A stretch of 64,000 bases of DNA, taken from positions 55,603,129-55,667,128 of the forward strand of contig CM073592.1 in NCBI GenBank assembly GCA_037074705.1, written 5' to 3'. Positions 13,284 through 25,535 of the stretch are shown here, piece after piece; positions within the stretch are counted from its first letter, which is position 1, and the number at the start of each line of letters is the position of its first letter. The translations under genes and the position numbers were made by a program. A model generated the notes under the pieces. The model was given only the letters and a program-made list of their open reading frames with translations. It had not been told where the DNA came from and searched no databases. Source of the stretch: Zhengitettix transpicula. Taxonomy: Eukaryota > Arthropoda > Insecta > Orthoptera > Tetrigidae.

Positions 13284-13732
13284 CGTTTTTGAACTGAGGT
13301 TCCCACAAGCCGAGGCACCTCAGCCTGTTCTGAGAGGTGTATGTTCCGGGGTCACAGATCTTGGGAACACGATAAGAGTTGTTCGCTATTCCCATTGGAA
13401 TAATCGGCCAGCTGCCTCCTAAACTGGTCGAGGCACGGAGAAAGGAACGCTGCGTCCCCACAGCAAACTCCTCTCCCGCTATCAGAAGGGCGTGGGACAA
13501 GTACCCAATGCCCGACCTACCTGATGCAGGTTTTTATAGGGTTTTCCCTGCATCCTTTTGAGGCGAATTGCAGGGTAGGATCCTTAAACCATAGCCCGGG
13601 GGCCCTAGTTAACCCTTGGCTACCTTTCTCTACCCTTCCGCATCCCCCCTTTCACTCCTTTTCCTAAGCTATAAGAAGGGAGTTGCCACTATTTGGATTA
13701 CCGTATACATAGCCTACACCTACAAAAAAATC
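13284..13732 (+). repeat. CpG-rich retroposon-like family G, copy 2
   Basis: Second fuller copy of the family described at 11267. It shares the same start (TTTTTGAACT) and ends in ATAGCCTACACCTAC followed by seven A residues. Compared with copy 1 it has small insertions and deletions such as CATCCTTTTGAGG against CATTTCCTTAGG, so the short frames differ between copies and coding function is unlikely. Confidence 0.8.
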
Positions 13733-14115
13733 ATATAAATGACTTATTTGAAGTTGTGGTGAGCTTACGGTTAAATTAACTATTTGTTGGGCGCCACCTG
13801 CAAGAATTGTTCTTGCAGGAAAGGGAAATGCAATATTTAGTTATTAAAAAAACAATAATTCATTTTCTCAGAATTTATACAAAACGAAAAGCTCTCCAGC
13901 CTGCCAGGGATGCATGTAACCCCCTCCCTTTCTCAAGATTAACCGTGGTTTTTCTCGTGGCAAACCGACGCGATACCCGGAAGAATGGAACGCGACTTAC
14001 CAGGTCTGCAGCTCGGACAGGGTCGACTCCCGTTGGCGGCTATCTGTCTCATCAGCATTCGCAGAAGACCGGAGACCCACGTGCAGAACCAAAATCTTTC
14101 AGGATCAACTTTCTC

Positions 14116-14196
14116 TGTCCACTCTCACCGACGGTCCAAATTCATCTCCTTGTCCACTCTCATCAACGGTCCACATTCATCTCTCTGACCACTCTC
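14116..14196 (+). repeat. 35-bp minisatellite, 2.3 units
   Basis: Units at 14116-14150 and 14151-14185 both start TGTCCACTCTCA and contain CAACGGTCC or CGACGGTCC followed by ATTCATCTC; a partial third unit runs to 14196. It lies in a pyrimidine-rich, GC-richer patch (13880-14430) whose 161-residue reading frame is largely created by the repeat. Confidence 0.85.
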
Positions 14197-17100
14197 TTGT
14201 TCGCAGACTTCTTTCTCTCCCTCCTCAAAACCCTCTCTCCTGGTTGGTCCTTGTGCACACGTGACCCTCTTCCATCTATTTTAGGGCCATAGCCTTCCGG
14301 TCATCTACCCCTTCCTTGGCCGACCCTGACCTTGCTTGCGGGACTTGCGGATTTTCCAACCCACCCCGCCATTGTCTTGTGTCTGCTGCTCGACCCCGGC
14401 AAGCCACATTCCCGTGCTTCCAGGCAGTAATTAACAGTTATAAAAAAATATTTACGAAAAGCGCACCATAAAGTCTAAGTCTGTGCCGGTTTTTTTAAGT
14501 GTACAATTAAGTTTATCAGAAAGTTAGTATACGTACAATAATACTGTACAAGGAGCCAAGGTAATAAAGAAGGCGTGACTAGCAGTGTTCTAACGCAACT
14601 CACTGACGTTGGAAGACGTCATCTCTATTGTAACTACACTCACGAGCATAAATCTATTAATTTCAAAGTATAGTAATAAAGTTTGCGTAAGTGCGTGTTC
14701 CTAAAGAATTAATTTTCCTATATTAACCGCTATTCGGGCTAGTTTACCAAGAGCCATTGTTGCTAGTTATTAAGAAATGACAAAATAATGCTTTAGAATT
14801 TATTCCAGACGTTCTAAATGTTTGATGAAATTATTGAAGTGTGTTTTCCGTCGCTCTAACATTTGCAAATTATATCACCGAGAGGAAAATTTTTAATTGT
14901 ATGTTGGTATTTTCAGACTAGGTAGAAAATAGAAATACCGCTAAGGGCTTCTGAAATGAAGCAATTATGAAGGATACTTAATGAGACCATATGAAAGAGA
15001 TGTCGTTGAAGGGTGGGGGGAGGGAGAGAAATCTATTAGGGATGTCCGGAGTATTTATAAATTATAAATAAAATTAAGGAAATAGAATTAAGTTAATTTA
15101 GTATTATGTCTTGTGAGAATTTATCTTATGCGTATAGAGGACAGATGTCAGATAGGGAGAACCTGCAACTGCCAGGGGGCGAGAACGTCATGGAATTCAA
15201 CTAAGTGACACAAAATATGTTCCGAAGTTGTGTTATTTATTTGGTCTGCATTTTCTTAATCTAGTCCTCATTTTTATTCTCGGTTAATTTGTGCCTCGAG
15301 TAATATATGAATCCATGAATACTAAGCTTGTAATAATTAAACATTTTAAATATGGGATGATTTGAAATTAATTCAGTAAGTTTGTTTCATTTTAATTTCG
15401 CTAAATAAGATTATATATATTTAAACTCATATTATTTACAAAAGTTCGGGCATTTCCCACAGGTTCGACGACTCAGTGGCAGTTTACTTTGCCATCACAG
15501 GTATATATTTTGAGTTGACATCACTGCGTGAAATTTCTGAATTGTTTTCGAACGACGGCGTGAGAAGGATAACTGGTTTTCGAGACAAGTTCCGGTGGCA
15601 GCGATTCTTCTGAATCGTGCTGACTTCCTTCCTCAACAGTGACGTCCTTCAATAGTGGTCACCACAGACTTCCTTTTCTCCTCAACGGCCTTCACACTTT
15701 CAATGGTCATACCGTTTCTACCGCGGCCATATCCCGACTACCGTCCGCAGTTCGTCGCTAACAAAGCAAAATTTCGGTGATCTGTAAGTTACGAATGGAT
15801 ACTCTGCCGACGCTCAATATAAATTATATAAAATAAAAATGATTCACTTAACAATTTAATTTAGCCGTCACATGCTGTAATCCAAAACCATAGTAACACG
15901 ATATTTGCCTGCTCGTAAATAATAGAAAATTATAGTAATATATTAACCAAGGTATTAAGACTGAAGAACGTTTACAAACTGGGACGTATGAAATTATTAA
16001 ATAGTGTAAAATTCTATTACATAATAATATCCACGTATTATCTTTATTTCCAAACTCTTTGTTACTTAAAGTTAAGACAGTATCGAATAAAGAGTGTTCG
16101 CTATAGAGTTCTTTATCTTCCTCCAATACAATTTCTTAAAAAACATCTACCAATAATATACCATTGTATATAATAACATAATATTAACATTCGTAGATAA
16201 TATAAAAGCAAGTATAATTCGCATTTTCATACGTATAATAAAGTATGATTATAGATGTTTAATTTATAAATTAGTGATTTTGAGTCCTACTTACAATTAA
16301 AATTAATTACAAAAATATCGATTAAGAGGAAAAAGCACATAGTAATTATTAATTGAGTATAACCAAAATTAGCTTTAATATAATTTTAGTTGATTCTTAT
16401 TGGAGTTTTCAACCTTTGTCAAGTCACAATGATCAATAGAATATTAGAATAACATCAATTTAACAACAATAATGTCAATACATATTTTATTATTTTACTT
16501 ATTAATAATTTTTTTTCACTTTACAGTACATTAAAACGTCCTTCGTTATGTCCATTAAAAGGGTTATTCATTAACATATTCATGCTTACTGTGCTTAATA
16601 AATCACTTATTCACTGAGAATCTGTAATATATATATCTATATATGTTTCCTTGTAAAATAGATAATTTAATCCATACCATTTTTGAATTCACTTAAATTA
16701 GGATTCATTTTCCATAGTTATTTATAGGCTTTACAGGTAGACCCTAATAGTAATTACATAATTTAATTGATTTTAGTGCTTCTTTTTCAACCTGTCAATT
16801 AAGTCTTCCAACTCGGATTGATTATTTTGGCTAACTTAGTAACCAGTTTTATACATTTTAATGTCATTATTTCTTAAATCTACACTATATAGGTTTTCTT
16901 AAATTTTACTGTTGTTATTTTTATTATGCTATCCTATCCATATTGTTCGCATAAAGTATGTTATATTTCTATTTAAATTTATGTAAATTGATTCTCACAT
17001 CTTCAGATTGATGTAGTTTTGTAATAACTTTAAAGTTAGAAACATTAATTAATTATATAATAATTACCCGATTAGAATTTTGATCAGTACTTAGTAATTG

Positions 17101-19000
17101 AAGAAACTTATGTAATAGGACGGTCTTAGCAGTCTTGAATTTAACTTAGAACATCCTAATGTTGATTATAGGTAAATGAGCCGAGAAAGACTGCAAAGGT
17201 AGTGTCTTAAAATTGGAGCGCTCGGTTTTTGGTTCTGTAACTCCTTGTCTTTGTTAAAATAAGAAAACGAAGGAGAGAAATTTTACACTAATCCAGTTTG
17301 TCACTTGCAGTTAATCCGCGTGAGTTCTTAAGCCAGGAACGTGAAGAACGTGGCGTGCCGTTGCCAATTACCGCTTGCTCGTAATTGCAATCGGAAGCCA
17401 CGCTTCATTAATCAGCTGAGTAATGCGCTGACGTGGAAACACCGTGTCACATGACGTGATTGGACCAGTAGGTGCGGTGAGCAACAATGCTTTAACAAAG
17501 ATGAACGCATTTTGTTCTTGGAAATGATGAAGGCGAGTGGCTCACGTTGTTACAAGAGAACGATCATTGGGCCTTCGGCAACTATTTGCAAAATAACTGT
17601 AATTTCGTTTAAATTCAGTCAGGAATGAGAAAGTGTAAACAAGCGTTAATTTGCATGACCTATTAGCATTCCTCTTCAAAATTGTTTCCCACACTCTCGT
17701 CCCTCAACACCGCTCCAGGCAGACCGCTCTAGTCTCTTCTTTACCTGCTGACTCTCCAAAAATTGTATATAAAGTGCTCTACCAATAAAACTGTCTTTCA
17801 TTCTAAACTTTGTGTGGTTGTTACTGTAATAAAAACGAGTTAAAATTATATATAATTGTGAATTTAATAACAAAATAATTTAAATTACAATTTAAAATTT
17901 CTTAGCGAATTAATTAATTCACTTCTTCCATATGCAATGCGAACCAACGTTTAAATGCAAAACAATAATTTTATTTCAGGATTTTTAGAACAACTAAAAA
18001 ATTAATGGAATTCCATTTCTTAAGAAATGTACCGTAAGAATAATTTCGAGGTTTGCTTACATAACCTTCCACATTCTAGTGGAATATTTCCTGGTAATTT
18101 TCACCTTCAGGAAAACAGGAGGCGGATTCCTCTACTTAGTTGTAATCCATTGTTGATCGCCTCTCTTTCTCTAAAAGAGCTTTTTCGTGTGTTTCTCTTA
18201 GTTTTACGTCGAGTTTACCATACGTGCATTAACATCTCAACATGTCCCAATGAAGAAAAAAAGCTTCACGAACCGTTTTTTCCTCGCTTTCTATACGAAG
18301 TTCCCCCACCTATGGTAAAGCGTCATCCCCTTTACCCACGTGGCCTAGGCGTAAAGTTAGTTTCGACAAACTCTGGGTTTCCTGGCGGCGGCACGGCTTT
18401 TGTTATGAAAGCAAACCATTATTTCTAAATGTCGGGAGGATATACGATGGTCGGAACTTTATATCTGTTTTTAAGGTCAATTTGGATTTTTTTTGTTGAA
18501 ATGTAACGCAACGGAAACGACACGTAATAATCAATATTTTTTATTAAATATTACAAGTATATCATTGGCGTTTAGAAAATAAGAGCATTTTAGAGATGTA
18601 AATTCTAGAAATGTTTCGTACGTAACCGTTTTTAGTTCTGACACTCTTATTGTTAGACAGTTTTTAATGTTATCGTAAAACTACCAAACATACTTCCCAA
18701 ATATATTTCATTCTGTGGCTATGTCAGGCATTGTTCTTTGTGTGATTTATAGTCAGAACCTGAATAAAAAAGTAGGCTGTCTTTATTCTGTTTTTTATGA
18801 TTAATTGACGTTGTACTCCGTTTTAACTCAACAAAATTCGGCTATTGAAGTTAGACTTTATGTTATCAACGAGAATATTTTACACAGTACGAGGTTTTCG
18901 AAGCTTCGCGTAAGAAAAATTTTATGTAATACACGAATTAGATTCTAAGATCATTCACAGTTCTCGAGACGTAATCACATATCTAATAAATAAAATACGC
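14197..19000. other. intergenic, no supported gene
   Basis: No exon or transposon protein is recognisable. Patches of more balanced composition occur at 15465-15780 and 17290-17560. A 133-residue plus-strand frame at 18027-18428 has no domain that I recognise, and no obvious signal peptide or splice context. Confidence 0.4.
17330..17530. promoter_or_regulatory. balanced-GC block rich in homeobox-like and E-box-like words, candidate enhancer
   Basis: Inside AT-rich DNA this block is compositionally even and carries CCAATTA, GTAATTG, ATTAATCA, CAGCTG, a CATGACGTGA cyclic-AMP-element-like word and several TGACGTG/CGTCA-like words in 200 bases. Such clustering is what a conserved regulatory block often looks like, but short words also arise by chance. 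No conservation data are available here. Confidence 0.2.
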
Positions 19001-19337
19001 CGTTTGAAGCTACACCCGTGGAGAAAAATTGACCAAATTTCGTACACGTGTTCCTTTAGAAATGAAAACAAACAACTGTGGGGGTAAGCCACGGCTACAG
19101 GGGTGGGAAGTTTCTCAGATGCTAAAACGACTGATATATGCGTCGAAGAAATATTTTTTGGGGTCAGTGAGATTGATAGTGTTTCTCCCGGTGGTGTTTG
19201 TGTATAATTGCAACCATTTTCGGAATATCAGGGGAGCACCCTTAGGGGTAGGGGTTGGAGAGACGTTACATAAAAATAAAGGAAAAAACGAGATTGGAGT
19301 GAAATCCGGGATTATGGATGTCGTTGAGTTTAATTAA
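19001..19337 (+). repeat. unnamed dispersed repeat family H, copy 1
   Basis: This copy is repeated, diverged, 409 bases downstream (CCGTG at 19016 matches CCGTG at 19425) and again in inverted orientation at 55174-55540. Conserved blocks in order are a CCGTGG box, TTGACCAAATTTCGTAC, GGGGTAAG, GATTGATAGTGTTTCTC, TTTTCGGAATATCAGGGGAG, GGGGTAGGGGTTGGAG, CGAGATTGGAGT and ATGGATGTCGTTGAGTT. A 102-residue frame at 19029-19337 spans the copy but is not kept open in the others. No terminal repeats or poly-A are visible. Confidence 0.7.
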
Positions 19338-19408
19338 ACTTGTCGGTTAAGTTGTACTTCTACCCGTATGAGTTTGGGTGGAAGGGGAAAACAATATGTG
19401 TATGTTTC

Positions 19409-19727
19409 GCATGCAAATCTATATCCGTGGAACAAATTTGACCTAATTTTGTACGTTTTTCTTGCGAACCGGAAACAACCACTTTGGGGATAAGACACAA
19501 CTACTTTGGGTGGAAAACTTTAAACATGTTTAAACTGTCGATATTTTCCTCAAAAGAAAATTTTTCGATGCGATTGCGTTTCTCCAGATATTTTAGTGGA
19601 TAAATTAAACCGCTTTCGGAATGGGAGGGGAGCACATTTACGGATGGGGGTGGAGGTGCGTAACAAAAATTACGCAAGTCAACCGAGATTGGAGTCAAAT
19701 TCTGGGTTTTAGATGTCGCTGAATTTA
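19409..19727 (+). repeat. unnamed dispersed repeat family H, copy 2
   Basis: Second, diverged copy in direct orientation. It keeps ATTTGACCTAATTTTGTACG, GGGGATAAGACAC, TTTCGGAATGGGAGGGGAG, GGGGGTGGAGG, CCGAGATTGGAGT and TAGATGTCGCTGAATTT in the same order as copy 1. The two lie head to tail with about 70 bases between them, so a local tandem duplication or an array of a longer unit is possible. Confidence 0.65.
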
Positions 19728-20331
19728 AATTTTGACAACCCAGGCGCTAGTTTATAATAAAAAAATATATATTTCAAGGAATATCTTTCAGGTAGTGTTT
19801 GGACGAAGGCATGTTTCAAAAGAAAATTTTCACTGAATTGAAAGGAAGTATAAACACTTGTTTAACTCATCGTCAGCTTTCCCAATATAAAAAATACGCC
19901 TGTGTTACGGAGACCGTATTAGAGAATTATTGACAATGTAAGAAAGTAGTTTCTCCATGATTAACAATGATTGTACTTTTCGCAAATTTTTCAATTCGAA
20001 TATTCACTTGCCTTTCTTGTTCATATTTTAAAGATATTCATAATATATGTGCATTAAATGTTACATTTAAGTACCCAAACACAAAAGCAGCGATTTGCGA
20101 GTATTTAACTGGACAATTTATGATGAGCAAACTAAATACGTCGCAATCAAACTATTTTTCATATAGCTTCACGGGTTAAGGTTACTAGAAGGCAGTTACA
20201 TTTTCACAGATTCAATCCAATGTTATTTCTTTTGAAAGCGAAATTTATTGTAATATTCGTACATAAACACAAAATTCTTCTATTCAAACTAAGTCACATC
20301 GTTACTCCGATATATATATTTGATAATATGA

Positions 20332-20480
20332 CGCCATAATTTATTTGGTCGTACTGAAAAAAATATTTTTAGATTATTTAATTCTTTTAAGTACGTGTTT
20401 AGATTGGCGTCATAATTTATTTGGTCAAACTGAAAACAATATTTTTAGATTATTTAATTCTTTTCAATTCGTGTTTAGTA
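20332..20480 (+). repeat. 76-bp tandem duplication
   Basis: Two adjacent units with period 76 (CGCCATAAT at 20332 and CGTCATAAT at 20408) share ATAATTTATTTGGTC, AATATTTTTAGATTATTTAA and CGTGTTTAG. The 60-residue frame over it is only a translation of the duplication. Confidence 0.85.
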
Positions 20481-20656
20481 GTTTTTCCCGTTTCAATTTT
20501 CAAATTCTATTTGATAATCATAAATGAGAAGAAACCCTACCCTAGACGAAGACTCACGTTCCAAAGATAAATAAATCACTCGAGATGCGTGTCTGGCAAC
20601 CGCTACGTGAGTTGAGTTTCGCCTTATTGCGTCCTGCGTGACGCGGCAGGTAGACA

Positions 20657-20675
20657 GGTAGGTAGGTAGGTAGGT
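20657..20675. repeat. (GGTA)n microsatellite
   Basis: Nearly five GGTA units in a CpG-rich patch. Confidence 0.9.
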
Positions 20676-21489
20676 GTCCGTAATAATTCGAGCGGGGACT
20701 TGGGCTCACTTTCTCCTAGAGGGCAAGGGCCGGACTGCGGAAGCACTGCCATTCCTGCGACTATGACGCACAACGTCGTCGCCGTTACCGCTACGCCGGG
20801 CCTGCAGCATCATGCACATAATCCCTTATCAGCCATTCGAACCGTGGAATGAAATTCTCTCACGAATATTGTCACACAAAAATAACAGAAATCAAATCGA
20901 CTAGAAAATATCAAAATCAAGAAAATCACATCAAACAAATCTCATGCATGGAAAATATTAAACGTCTGCTTCAGAATTTCTCATTATTCGGGATATTGCA
21001 AGGGTAAATTAACTATTATATGCCCTCCAAAATGTTCCGATTTTTTAATTTGTTTCTTCCGCTGCGCAATGTTTTTATAAATCCCGGCATATGACTACCA
21101 TGCATCTCTTATCAGCCAAACAGTAATAAAATATTTTTCAGAGATTTTTTTTGTAAGTAAATAAATTAACATTTGTTCTACGTCATCACGCAGAAAATGT
21201 CTGTCATCATGGGGATAAAACGTCGGATTCAGAATGTTGTCAGAAATCGATTAGGATGAATACATAGTAGATTGCACGGAGAACTTAAATCGTTTTACTG
21301 AAAACTATTTTTTTTTAATCGGGCAACGTATTAATAGAATCTTTTTCGGTGTTCTTTTCAAATTTAGTGCCAATTTTTAAACGTAACTTATACAGTATAT
21401 ACCCGTGCTTTGATTCTCTGTTTCATAAAATAAAACGAATCCCAAAATATTATTTGGTTCTAAAATGAAAAAAATTACGTCTGATTGAA

Positions 21490-21580
21490 AATAATGAATA
21501 AGAAAGATAGCCAATTCAGACAAAAAGGGTAATATAAATAACTCACAACGTTATCTTTCTTATTCATTATTTTATTCTGT
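21490..21580. repeat. foldback repeat family F1, collapsed copy
   Basis: The left arm ATAATGAATAAGAAAGATAG continues through CCAATTCAGACAAAAAG as in the copy at 43192-43413, including the upstream AATGAAAAAAATTACGTC block that also flanks that copy. After a short ATAACTCACAACGTT remnant of the centre the inverse arm ATCTTTCTTATTCATTATTT follows directly. The body with the hammerhead-like core has been lost, leaving two arms around about ten bases. Confidence 0.75.
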
Positions 21581-22732
21581 TGAGTAAAGAAAGTGATATG
21601 CAAAACATTTTCTGTTTGAGAGTATTCGCAAACAATGCTCGGAGAATGTGTACAAAAAAAACAACTAAATAGAGCTCATGTTTCCCTAGAAATTGAAGGC
21701 CTTTATGAATGTTAAAACATTGAACTTAAATACAGAAAAAAAATGAGGACTGCCAAAGAAACCAACAGAAAAATTGCAGTATGTTCTTTAACCCTGGTTT
21801 TAAAGCACGATTGGTTCGTCCAATACAACACTGTGAACACTCCTTACGTTAAATATTCTAAATTACATGATTACGTCACCTCCGTAGTGAAGTCTGGAAG
21901 GAAAATTCCTTTACCAGTGGTTAAATACGTCGTAATAGTGATCTATATTCCATATTTCACGTTTATAGCTTAGTAGTTTCGAATCTATGTTGGTATTCCA
22001 GTGATGTTTAGTGTATAATTGATTTTACGTCCGAAACCAGAATTTATAGTTGTTCCGTGTGGTTATTCCTCTTCAAATGCGGGTTTAAGCGTAAAAATAA
22101 ATAATAGTTTTAACTGCATATGGCCTACCATCTTGTTTTTATTAAAGAACCATCGGTAATAGAAGTTACTAGTCCATTATCTTTAAAACTTTATTTACAT
22201 TTAACTCAAACTGATAATCCTAAAATAATCTTGTAATTTTAACACAAATAATGTAGAAAACATTTGACAAATATTCTCGAATTTTTTTAAAAAAAATTAA
22301 AATAAATTTTATTAGACCGGAGACTTTACAGTTATGATAATTAAAACATGATCATAGTATTTACAATAGTTTAGAATAAAAAATATTGTTGTAATACATA
22401 CTTAAATTTAGGTATTTCGTGATGCAGGGAACGTAGCCGAGCATTTTCGTATATTCGTTTTGCGGGTTTCAGTAATTTGCATTTAAAGAAGGGAAACTAG
22501 TTATAAAAGTGTTATTTTACGTCTGTTTTTGAATTAATAATTCAATTATTGACCTGTACAGAAACTTTATTTTTTATTTATAGCCTAAAAACGTTTCGAT
22601 ATATGTTCGTATCTTTTTCAGGAATAATCAAAATTATTACAAAAAACTAGTTCTAAAAAGAATGAAAATGTTACATTTTTGGAGGAGATCCCGCTTTTAG
22701 TGCTAGTTTGTTATAATGTTATAGTTGGATAA

Positions 22733-22775
22733 TACCTGAAAAAGTTATGAACATGTATCGAAACGTCGTTACGCT
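22733..22775 (+). ncRNA. degenerate hammerhead-like box
   Basis: CCTGAAAAAG is followed about 20 bases on by ATCGAAACGTCG. The spacing and the CGAAACGTCG word recall Penelope-type hammerhead ends, but the second base block is CTGAAAA instead of CTGANGA and no stem II can be folded convincingly. It may be a dead relative. Confidence 0.2.
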
Positions 22776-24339
22776 ATAAATAAAAATAAAGCGTCTATAA
22801 GGCCAATAATGGATTTATTTATTAAAATAGGTATAATAAAATTATTGACATTGTCTTTTATTAATTTCAAATAACGATGATCTAGGAATGAAATTGCAAA
22901 CAAAATACACAGGAAAACTGAAAGGTAAATTTAAGCAGGACCAATTAGTCTATGTAGAAAAGACACGAAGAAGCTCAACCCTACCATAACTTCATACAGA
23001 AGACCTCGTAATATTGAAAGATATGAATTTTAAGATGGGACCTAATACTTCTCGACAAATAAGTTGTCAGGAATTGCAAAACAGAAAATTTTTATTATTT
23101 TATTTGTGTTATTTTCAGTGTTGTTCGGAGAAGGAAATCGTTCAAAGTTCATCTACATTCACGTTCGACAAGCATTAAATTATTCACTTTATCTTAACTT
23201 AAGAATGTTTATGATTATAAAATATAAGTAAATTGCTCGACATATGCGTTGCGAGTATAGTCATTTCTTGTAATAATAAACCACAGGAGTGACATAATAT
23301 AATATCCTCGTTTTTTCGGATAGAAATTGTTCCTTCGCGACCGTGTATTGTTCCATGTTTTGTTTATGAACAAGCGTCGTGAAAAAAACTTAAATCCATT
23401 GTCTGTCCTTTGACGCTCTCTCTAGTTGTACAACATAAGAAACGGTAATTAGTTCAAATTGAGGTAAAAGGGACTTAATGAAAATAAGTGTAGAAAGTGT
23501 AACGTGTTGGCTTATATTCTTTCTATGCTCTGATGAAAATGGCTTTGGAATTGTTATTCCATTCAACTAGACCTTCGTCTCAATAAGGTTTATAAACCTA
23601 ATAAACTCACTCCACGTTTCCTATGCTGGACATAGGCATGACTTAAAGAATATTTTAGTATAATAGACATACCATTACGTCATCGTAATAAAAATTCCTA
23701 TGTCTAGGTGTGTGTTGAATTGCAAAACTATCTGAATGCGGGTGAATTGTAGCCGTTTACTCTCATCGTGTTACTTCACTTATTTCTTAGCTTGTCTTTG
23801 CCAACTTCAAATCCTTTTGGTGAGCGTTATTAGGATATACGTTTAACTATAAAAAGAACTTTAGATACTACCTCTCAACATTGATTAATTGGAACACAGA
23901 CAAATGAATCAAGTATCGAAGTATTTGGAATATTGTAGGAAAAGAAAATGAGGAAAATATTTTGTGAATAAGAAGATTAAGGTCGATAACTTTTCTTAAA
24001 AAAATATTGTTTGCAGTAAATAAGTCAAAGCTAGAACTGATTTAAGTTTGTAATAAATTAGAATGATCAGCATTCAAATACAAGTCAATAACTGAGACCC
24101 CCTGTTTTGCTTACGAAACAGCCTGGAAAACGTATTTTAAATTCATATTACAAGTTTTACGTAAATATAATATTTGACGATTGAACTGAAAATTATAAAA
24201 ATATTATCTACTTGAGGTTTTTATTTGTAAATTAAAGAGAATATTAGGAACTGGCATGTGACATGTTCCAGACTTTATCGAGAAATATCAGTTGTGCTTC
24301 CTATTGAGTGTCTCACTAATAGCGCTTATTAATTGCCCC

Positions 24340-25535
24340 GAACGAATTGGATGAAGTAATCAGGACTGCAATATTTAATAGGAGTGCATACAGCTTAAAT
24401 TATATTTTTAATGACACTCAAAACGCGTTGATCCAATTGAACCTTAACGAAAATTCCGAGGTGATGGATAAAATATGTGATACACAAAGCTTATTGTCAA
24501 TCAGTTTTTATCGATATACAGCAGTCTTTTGACACGGTTTGGCACGATGGGCTCCTATGCAAGATGAAGTCATCTCTGTCAAGCGAAATTTACCTTCTTA
24601 TGCAGTCATACTAGTCCGACAGATTCTTTCAAATAAAATATCATCAATGCTATTCTCTAATCCATCCAATTACTTCCGGTGTACCCAAGGGAAGTGTGAC
24701 TGGGACCTATACTATATCAATTATATACAGCGGACATCCCCACAACAGCTGACACATTTGCTGACGACACCGTCCTCCTATCTCAATGTACCGACCCACA
24801 CATGGACTCCACAAACCTTCAAACCCATTTATCCCTCCTTGAAGTATGGCTCAATAAATGGCGGATCAAAGTCAATGAAGCGAAAAGTACACAAGGCAAC
24901 TTCAAACTAAATCGTTCAGAATGTCCATCAGTGTCCATAAACAATAGATAAATCCTACCGTCAAACGAAGTTCGCTATCTGGGTATACAATTGGACCATA
25001 AACTAACGTGGAAAAAACATATATTAAAAAAAAGGAATGAATCCGACCAGCGACTGAGAAAAATGTACTGGGCACTGGGGAGAAGATCTTGTTTATCATT
25101 TGAAAACAAAATCTTACTCTACAAAGCAATAATAAAGCCAATTTGGGCATATGGCATTGCGCTATGGGGCTGCTCTTGCAAATCCAACATCATCCACCGA
25201 TTTCAATCCAAAACACTCAGAATGCTCGTAAATGCACCTTGGTACAAATACACCTTGATGCAATCGAACATTACATACGGACCTCTGAAAGCCAACTGTT
25301 CAAGAAAAATGCACCAACCGTCTCCAACTTCACCCAACCGAACTAGTGTTCACCCTGCAACAGAAAACTCCAGAACAAGAAATGGCCGAATGACCTGAAA
25401 GCTGTAAAAGTTCACAATCCGGATAACGTCATTGGATGGGTATCCGCTCACGTTATTGTATTACTATATCATCACATTAACTCATGGAACATGTATTATA
25501 TAGTTCTGATTGTTAATTTTCTAATAAAAAAAAAA
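24340..25535 (+). mobile_element. decayed Jockey-type LINE, 5'-truncated, with poly-A tail
   Basis: The 3' part of a non-LTR retrotransposon. Conceptual translation with frame changes gives the end of reverse transcriptase motif A (FDTVWHDGLL at about 24534), ITSGVPKGSV (about 24668), the catalytic FADD box (TFADDTVLL at about 24756), LSLLEVWLNKW, VRYLGIQLDHKLTWKKH (about 24970) and KPIWAYGIALWGC (about 25136), the order seen in Jockey-clade elements. A run of ten A residues ends the copy at 25526-25535. In-frame stop codons (TAG in the QSY-SDRF stretch near 24615 and TAA near 24948), frameshifts and loss of residues just before FDTVWH show it is dead. The 5' limit is uncertain. Confidence 0.88.
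24505..25400 (+). pseudogene. reverse transcriptase pseudogene (Jockey-type)
   Basis: Coding remnant of the element above. The catalytic aspartates of FADD are still encoded, but motif A has lost the stretch between TAV and FDTVWH, so the first catalytic aspartate of the usual FLD box is missing. The last part continues in the frame that is open at 24991-25398, then fades into the region that would encode the C-terminal Cys-rich or basic tail. Short alternative frames at 24539-24910 and 25143-25346 are shadows. Confidence 0.85.

Larger units (their letters stand above)
19728..24339. other. intergenic with small repeats, no supported gene
   Basis: Apart from the entries at 20332-20480, 20657-20675, 21490-21580 and 22733-22775 nothing is recognisable. 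A CpG-rich patch at about 20580-20850 could be regulatory but carries no clear signal. The 76-residue frame at 21743-21973 has no domain I know. Confidence 0.4.

Noticed and set aside
13807..14292. 161-residue plus-strand reading frame
   Set aside because: It crosses the 35-bp minisatellite and a pyrimidine-rich patch, has no recognisable domain, and overlaps another open frame in the same GC-richer DNA.
18027..18428. 133-residue plus-strand reading frame
   Set aside because: No domain, no clear signal peptide and no splice context; its length is within chance for a 64-kb window in six frames.
24539..24910. 123-residue frame in the LINE
   Set aside because: It is out of frame with the reverse transcriptase motifs, which read in another plus-strand frame through the same bases.
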